NCBI GenBank assembly: GCA_013396655.1
Contig: WBMV01003298.1
Span: forward strand, 2,450,695 to 2,514,694
Reading direction: 5' to 3'
Source of the DNA: Campylorhamphus procurvoides
Lineage: Eukaryota > Chordata > Aves > Passeriformes > Dendrocolaptidae
Length of the DNA stretch: 64,000 nt
Position numbers and translations under genes: made by a program. The notes beneath the pieces are model-generated. The model saw only the letters and a list, made by a program, of their open reading frames with translations. It did no database searches and was not told the DNA's origin. Position 1 is the first letter of the stretch; each line of letters starts with the position of its first letter. Below are positions 60,101-64,000 of this stretch, one piece after another.

Positions 60101-62231
60101 GGTCATTTTTTAGCTTTACACAATTTAATGTGTCAGAATGCAACTAGTGCTTCAACTACCAGCACTTACCTGGCCAGTTGTTTACAGCATCCTTTTTTTT
60201 TCCTGTTTGTTTGTTTGTTTTGTTGGTAATAAAAAAGGTCCTTTTTAATGCTTTGTGTTGAGAACTTTCACGACATTTAAAAGTAGCTTTGCACCTATAG
60301 GAAATGCATCATGCAAAATCCTATTACCAGTTCCTTTATTATGCACTTACATACACACATATATCCACACTTTACAGGAATGCTGTTTGTGTTTCCAACA
60401 TGTGTAAAAAGGTACTAGCCACTGCATTGTAAATATTCTGTACAGCTTTATTCCGATGGATTCAGGAAGCAAGGCCTAGGGCTGCACTTTACTGATGTGT
60501 TGCCATCTCATCATTTGCCCTACATCATTCTCTCCTCTCCCCTTTCCCTGGCTGTGGGCTTAAAGATACCAAGGAGCCACAGAAGACAGACAAACACAAG
60601 TTTGTGCCCTTATTCTAAGGTACAGAAAATGCCAGATTTTTTTAAGGCCCAGGAGGAAACATCCAAATGCCCAGCAGATGGGTGTTGTTCCAGGTAAGCT
60701 GCAGCAAGTGCTATTGCACAGCCAAACAGGCAGAGGGATGAAAGGGACAATGAGGAGTTGTAGGGCAATGCCCACAAGAGGCAAAGTTTTCTTGTTCCAC
60801 TGCTCTGGAATAAAACATTGTGTTGTTTTTTTTACCTGAAAAATATCTTTCAGTAAACAGGCATAAGAAAAGCTGTTGGGTCACACAAAAGAACCTGCAG
60901 TGGAGATTTTGTTCTCATTTAATCCCTGTATTGAAAGTGCTCTTAGAGACACCCCGTGGTGCCGGCTATTTTGTATATAACCCTTGGTGAAACAGTGGCC
61001 AGTACAAGGTATACAGGAAAGAATGTGAAAGGAAAACAAATACATAATGTATTTCCTCTCTGTACCCATTTAATTTCCACAATGGATCAGAGTTTTGACT
61101 CAGAATTGCTGTCCCACTGGTCCCCTTGCATCTAACAGCAGTGAAGGATATTTTTTATTTTTAATTTCATTGCTTTTTTCATTTCTTCTCTCCTGCTGTA
61201 AGGTCAGCCTTGGTTTATACCCTGTGCCTTTTTTCTGCCCTTTAGTTTTTCTATTATTACAACTTTCCAGGAGGAGCTAACAGCAAAATAATTTCTTCCT
61301 TTCCCTGCTCTTGTTTTCTTGGCTAATAAGCTCTATACCAGCATCTTTCACTTACTTTCCTGATCATCTTTGATTCTCCTGTAATACTCTCATCTTTCTC
61401 TGGACAGGATCTTATTGAGTTTTTCAAGGAAAAATACACAGTGTGTGCTCTGTATTCCCCATTACCTACATTCTCTAATATGGTATCTTTCCTCTACATC
61501 TTTTCTTTCATTGTTACATCCTCAGCTGTCTAAAAATCATAAACTAGACTCAAAAGTCATAAATTTTACTCATATCAATACATTTAAGCAATGTTATCCA
61601 GATTCTGTATCCTGAAATTCTGCATTCAAACTTTTTTAGGATTATTCTACAATCATTATAAGGAATTCAAAGTGAAAAACAAGTCTTAAAGAAAGCTGAA
61701 AGTCTAAACTCACCCATAGCAGTTCACAATATTGTGCCCCTTTTCTTGCTTCAGGCATTTCTCTTGTCACTTTCCATCAGGCTTGTGTTTTTTTGAATTT
61801 CAATTGTCTGCCTTTTCTGTCTTTGCTCTTCTGGAGTGAAAGTAACAAGAATTGCAGTGACCTCTCTGTCTCTCTCCTTCTGGTTTGTTTATGTCCTTCA
61901 CATTGTAAACACGCCAGGTCGGTGTGATCCTTCTGGCTGTGCTGTGGGATAGAGCACACAGGGCTCCTAATCCCCAAGTGAACACTTGTTTTCGAAAGGA
62001 GAATTTTCTTTAACTGAGTCCCAATGAATACAAATCTCTTTTGTGCTACTCCTTTATACAACGAAATGTGAGGGGAGGCAACTTTTAATTAGAGATGGAA
62101 CTTCAGCCTGGCAGCAGCACCAGGAGAAACCCCCTTGTGTTTTGGTGCTTCCTCACATTCCCATGTCTCTGTTAGATGCTCTTTGGGGTTGCAGGAGCTT
62201 TGGCTGACAAAGTGGTTGAGAGGAGGAGAAC

Positions 62232-62312
62232 TGTGTCCCCCAGGCTGTGTCACGGGGTCTGCAGGACAGAATTGTGTCCCCCAGGCTGTGTCACAGGGTC
62301 TGCAGGACGAGA
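62232..62312. repeat. 41-bp tandem duplication
   Basis: TGTGTCCCCCAGGCTGTGTC starts at 62232 and again at 62273. The two units are nearly identical for about 37 bp through GGTCTGCAGGAC, with one G/A change. Confidence 0.92.
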
Positions 62313-62444
62313 AGTGTCTCTGTCTTTGAGAGGGGGCCAAGGTCGCACAGGGGACTGTGGCTGGGGACAGAGGGGGCACTGAGGGGACACTGAGGAGACA
62401 CAGTTCTGAGCAGCATAATATTTTAAGAAAAAAAGCTGCTAGCA

Positions 62445-62770
62445 TCTGAAGGAGGGCCACGAGGCTGGTGAAGGGCCCTGAGGGGAAGCGTGTGAGGAGC
62501 TGAGGGCACTTGGTGTGTCCATCTGAGGAGACTGAGGGGAGGCCTCACTGCAGGCTCAGCTTCCTCAGGAGGGGCAGGCACTGATCTCTGCTCTGTGGGC
62601 ACCAGGGACAGCACCTAGGGAATGGCTGGAGTTGTGTCAGGGCAGCTTTGGGCTGGATCTCAGGAAAAGACTCTTCCTCCAGAGGGTAGCCTGGCACTGC
62701 ACAGGCTCCCCAGGGCAGCGGGCACAGCACCAAACCCGACAGAGCCGCACTGGATGATCCTTTCGGATCT
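62445..62770 (+). repeat. CR1 LINE 3' fragment (sense) abutting the COPB2 CpG island
   Basis: Landmarks in order are GGGCCACGAGGCTGGTGAAG, GAGGGGAGGCCTCACTGCAG, GGTCAGCTTCCTCAGGAGG-like sequence, CTGGATCTCAGGAAAAGACT, GGCTCCCCAGGGCAGCGG, CCGACAGAG and CTGGATGATCCTTTCGG. It ends without the terminal octamer repeat. GC-rich, as this CR1 region usually is. Confidence 0.87.
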
Positions 62771-62794
62771 TTTCCCCTCAGAACACCCCTCCAT

Positions 62795-63200
62795 GGCGCC
62801 CCCCACCCGCCTACAACTCCCGGCACCCCCCGCGCCACGCCCTTCTCGCGCGCCGCTCTCGCGAGAGCGCCGGGCCCGGAAGCTCCACGTCGGAGGGGCC
62901 GGGTCGGATCCTGCCAGGGGCGCGGCGGCACCGCCGGACAGCGGGGGGCACGGAGGGACACCGGGACACTGAGGGGCACCGGGACACACCGGGGGACAGC
63001 GTGGCGCCATGGTGAGCCCGCGGTGCGCGGGGTTTGGCGGGCGGCGGGGCCGGGCCCGGAGCAGCGGGAGTCCCTTCGGGGTGCTGTGCGGCTTCCTGGG
63101 CGCCCCGGGGGGCTGCGGGCCGGGCAGTGCCGCGTGTTGGGGTGGTTATGGCAGGGGAATAAAGCACAAATCCATCCGCGGCCGCCCGGCCGTGTCTGTA
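62795..63200. promoter_or_regulatory. CpG island, probable COPB2 promoter
   Basis: A sharp rise in G+C and CpG density, the only such island in the window. It holds TCTCGCGAGA at 62857-62866 (the palindromic element of many housekeeping promoters, bound by BANP) and the ETS site CCGGAAG at 62876-62882. These lie 130-150 bp upstream of a Kozak ATG. Gene order puts the 5' end of COPB2 here. Confidence 0.75.
63009..63011 (+). CDS. COPB2: COPB2 (beta'-COP) exon 1, coding part is the ATG only
   Basis: GCGCCATG is followed at once by a consensus donor GTGAGC at 63012, so the first coding exon would contribute only the initiator Met, with a 5' UTR of roughly 100 nt upstream. COPB2 encodes the WD40 and solenoid beta'-subunit of the COPI coatomer, which coats Golgi-to-ER vesicles and reads dilysine signals. 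The identification rests on synteny (COPB2 follows RBP2 on the same strand in human), the CpG-island promoter and the ATG-donor arrangement; no COPB2 protein sequence is visible. The remaining exons would lie beyond the window. The frame that reads through the donor is not considered coding. Confidence 0.55.
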
Positions 63201-64000
63201 GGTCCCAGGCATTGCGTGGTAATTGGGTGTCTTTCTCCTCATTTTGGCGTGTAATGTGTGTAACTGCGGGGTTTATTAGGATTATTGCTCCACTGAACAC
63301 AGGCAGCGTTCTCCGATCAGGTATGACCCATGAAGTTCCCAGAGATGAAATGTCATCAGCGTTGTGAGCTCAGCTGAGTGTCTAAATGAATCTGTAATGC
63401 ATCAAATAGTTTAGAAAATAATTTAGAAAGTCATCCTCATTGCCAGCGATGAAAGTGAAAGGTCAAAGCCTTCTTTGCAAGGAAAAAACTTAAACTTTTC
63501 CCTCTTCTCGGTTTCTGTGATATAGTGTTCTATTCTAAAATTTAATTTTGGAATTGAGAATGGAAATAAATTTATAAGGGGCAAATGTTGTGGTTTTCTG
63601 TTGTGATAATTGGCTTTCCTACCTGTTTTTTCAGGTGAAGTAGCAGGAAGATCAATCTTCTAATACTTGTATTAGGAGCAAGTTCTCTTTGCTTTGCTTT
63701 GGGAGTTCAGGGACACCAGGAAGATGTGCAGGGCACCTTGGGTTTGGGTTTTTTACTGTACTGGAGAGACTTTTTACAGTATGAAGAAACTCTGAGTTGC
63801 ACAAAATTAAACAGACCCATTGCCATTGGTGGGGATGTGACATTGCCCTGCAAAAACAAATGAGCAGGTGGATAGAAAAGAGACGTAGCCTTCTGCCTGC
63901 CTGGAAGGCAAGACTGGATCCTTTTATTTTGAGGTTTAACTTCAGCTTTCCTTTTGCCACTGTATTTCTGTGCCAGTTTTCTGTCAAATAACCTGGCATT
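63012..64000 (+). other. Presumed COPB2 intron 1, 5' part
   Basis: Begins with the GTGAGC donor, is CpG-rich for about 190 bp and then becomes AT-rich. I saw no acceptor followed by a WD40-type reading frame up to the window end. Confidence 0.5.

Larger units (their letters stand above)
49332..62440. other. RBP2-COPB2 intergenic region
   Basis: About 13 kb, AT-rich, with no gene recognised. Identified items are a long C-run at 54149-54175, a (GTTT)n tract at about 60205-60222, a short (CAG)4 at about 59497-59508 and a 41-bp tandem duplication at 62232-62312. A GC-richer patch at 52840-53060 has two overlapping ~100-codon frames without homology. Confidence 0.7.

Noticed and set aside
62545..63300. 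251-codon minus-strand open frame, the longest in the window
   Set aside because: It spans a CR1 end and the CpG island, where GC richness removes stop codons. Its Pro/Arg/Ala-rich composition matches no family, and it runs antisense to the presumed COPB2 exon 1.

Overview
The window is vertebrate nuclear DNA, most likely from a bird. It is AT-rich, its genes are split into short exons by GT-AG introns, and its recognisable repeats are CR1 LINE 3' ends and avian-type solo ERV LTRs. The LTR families resemble ones I associate with songbirds, so a passerine is my best guess, but it cannot be proved by eye. No bacterial-type operon, CRISPR array, tRNA or rRNA gene was seen.

Four genes lie head to tail on the + strand in the order NMNAT3 (3' part), RBP1 (complete), RBP2 (complete), COPB2 (promoter and first exon). 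This is the gene order of human 3q23, which supports each assignment. NMNAT3 has three coding exons in the window (1410-1593, 5394-5503, 7009-7418) and its 5' end lies upstream. RBP1 (8977-22034) and RBP2 (38964-45957) each have four coding exons of 73, 179, 102 and 54 nt, the hallmark of the fatty-acid/retinoid-binding protein family, and each encodes 135 residues. A CpG island at about 62.8-63.2 kb carries what I read as COPB2 exon 1, whose coding part is only the ATG.

The rest is intron and intergenic sequence. CR1 fragments lie at 1312-1370, 37190-37480, 43520-43612, 44790-44945 and 62445-62770. The clearest structure is a three-layer nest of solo LTRs at 47366-49326. An outer LTR was entered by a 1.1-kb LTR and a 0.33-kb LTR, and each of the three has a recognisable 5-bp target-site duplication.

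Functionally, RBP1 and RBP2 are cytosolic retinol carriers (broad tissue and enterocyte types in mammals), NMNAT3 makes NAD, and COPB2 is a COPI coat subunit. They share a neighbourhood rather than a pathway. The most interesting protein-level observation is that the RBP2 product has His instead of Gln at the retinol-contacting position 108 (mature numbering), together with other residues typical of its paralogue RBP7. I found no convincing new gene system; long ORFs in the LTRs and the CpG island look spurious.
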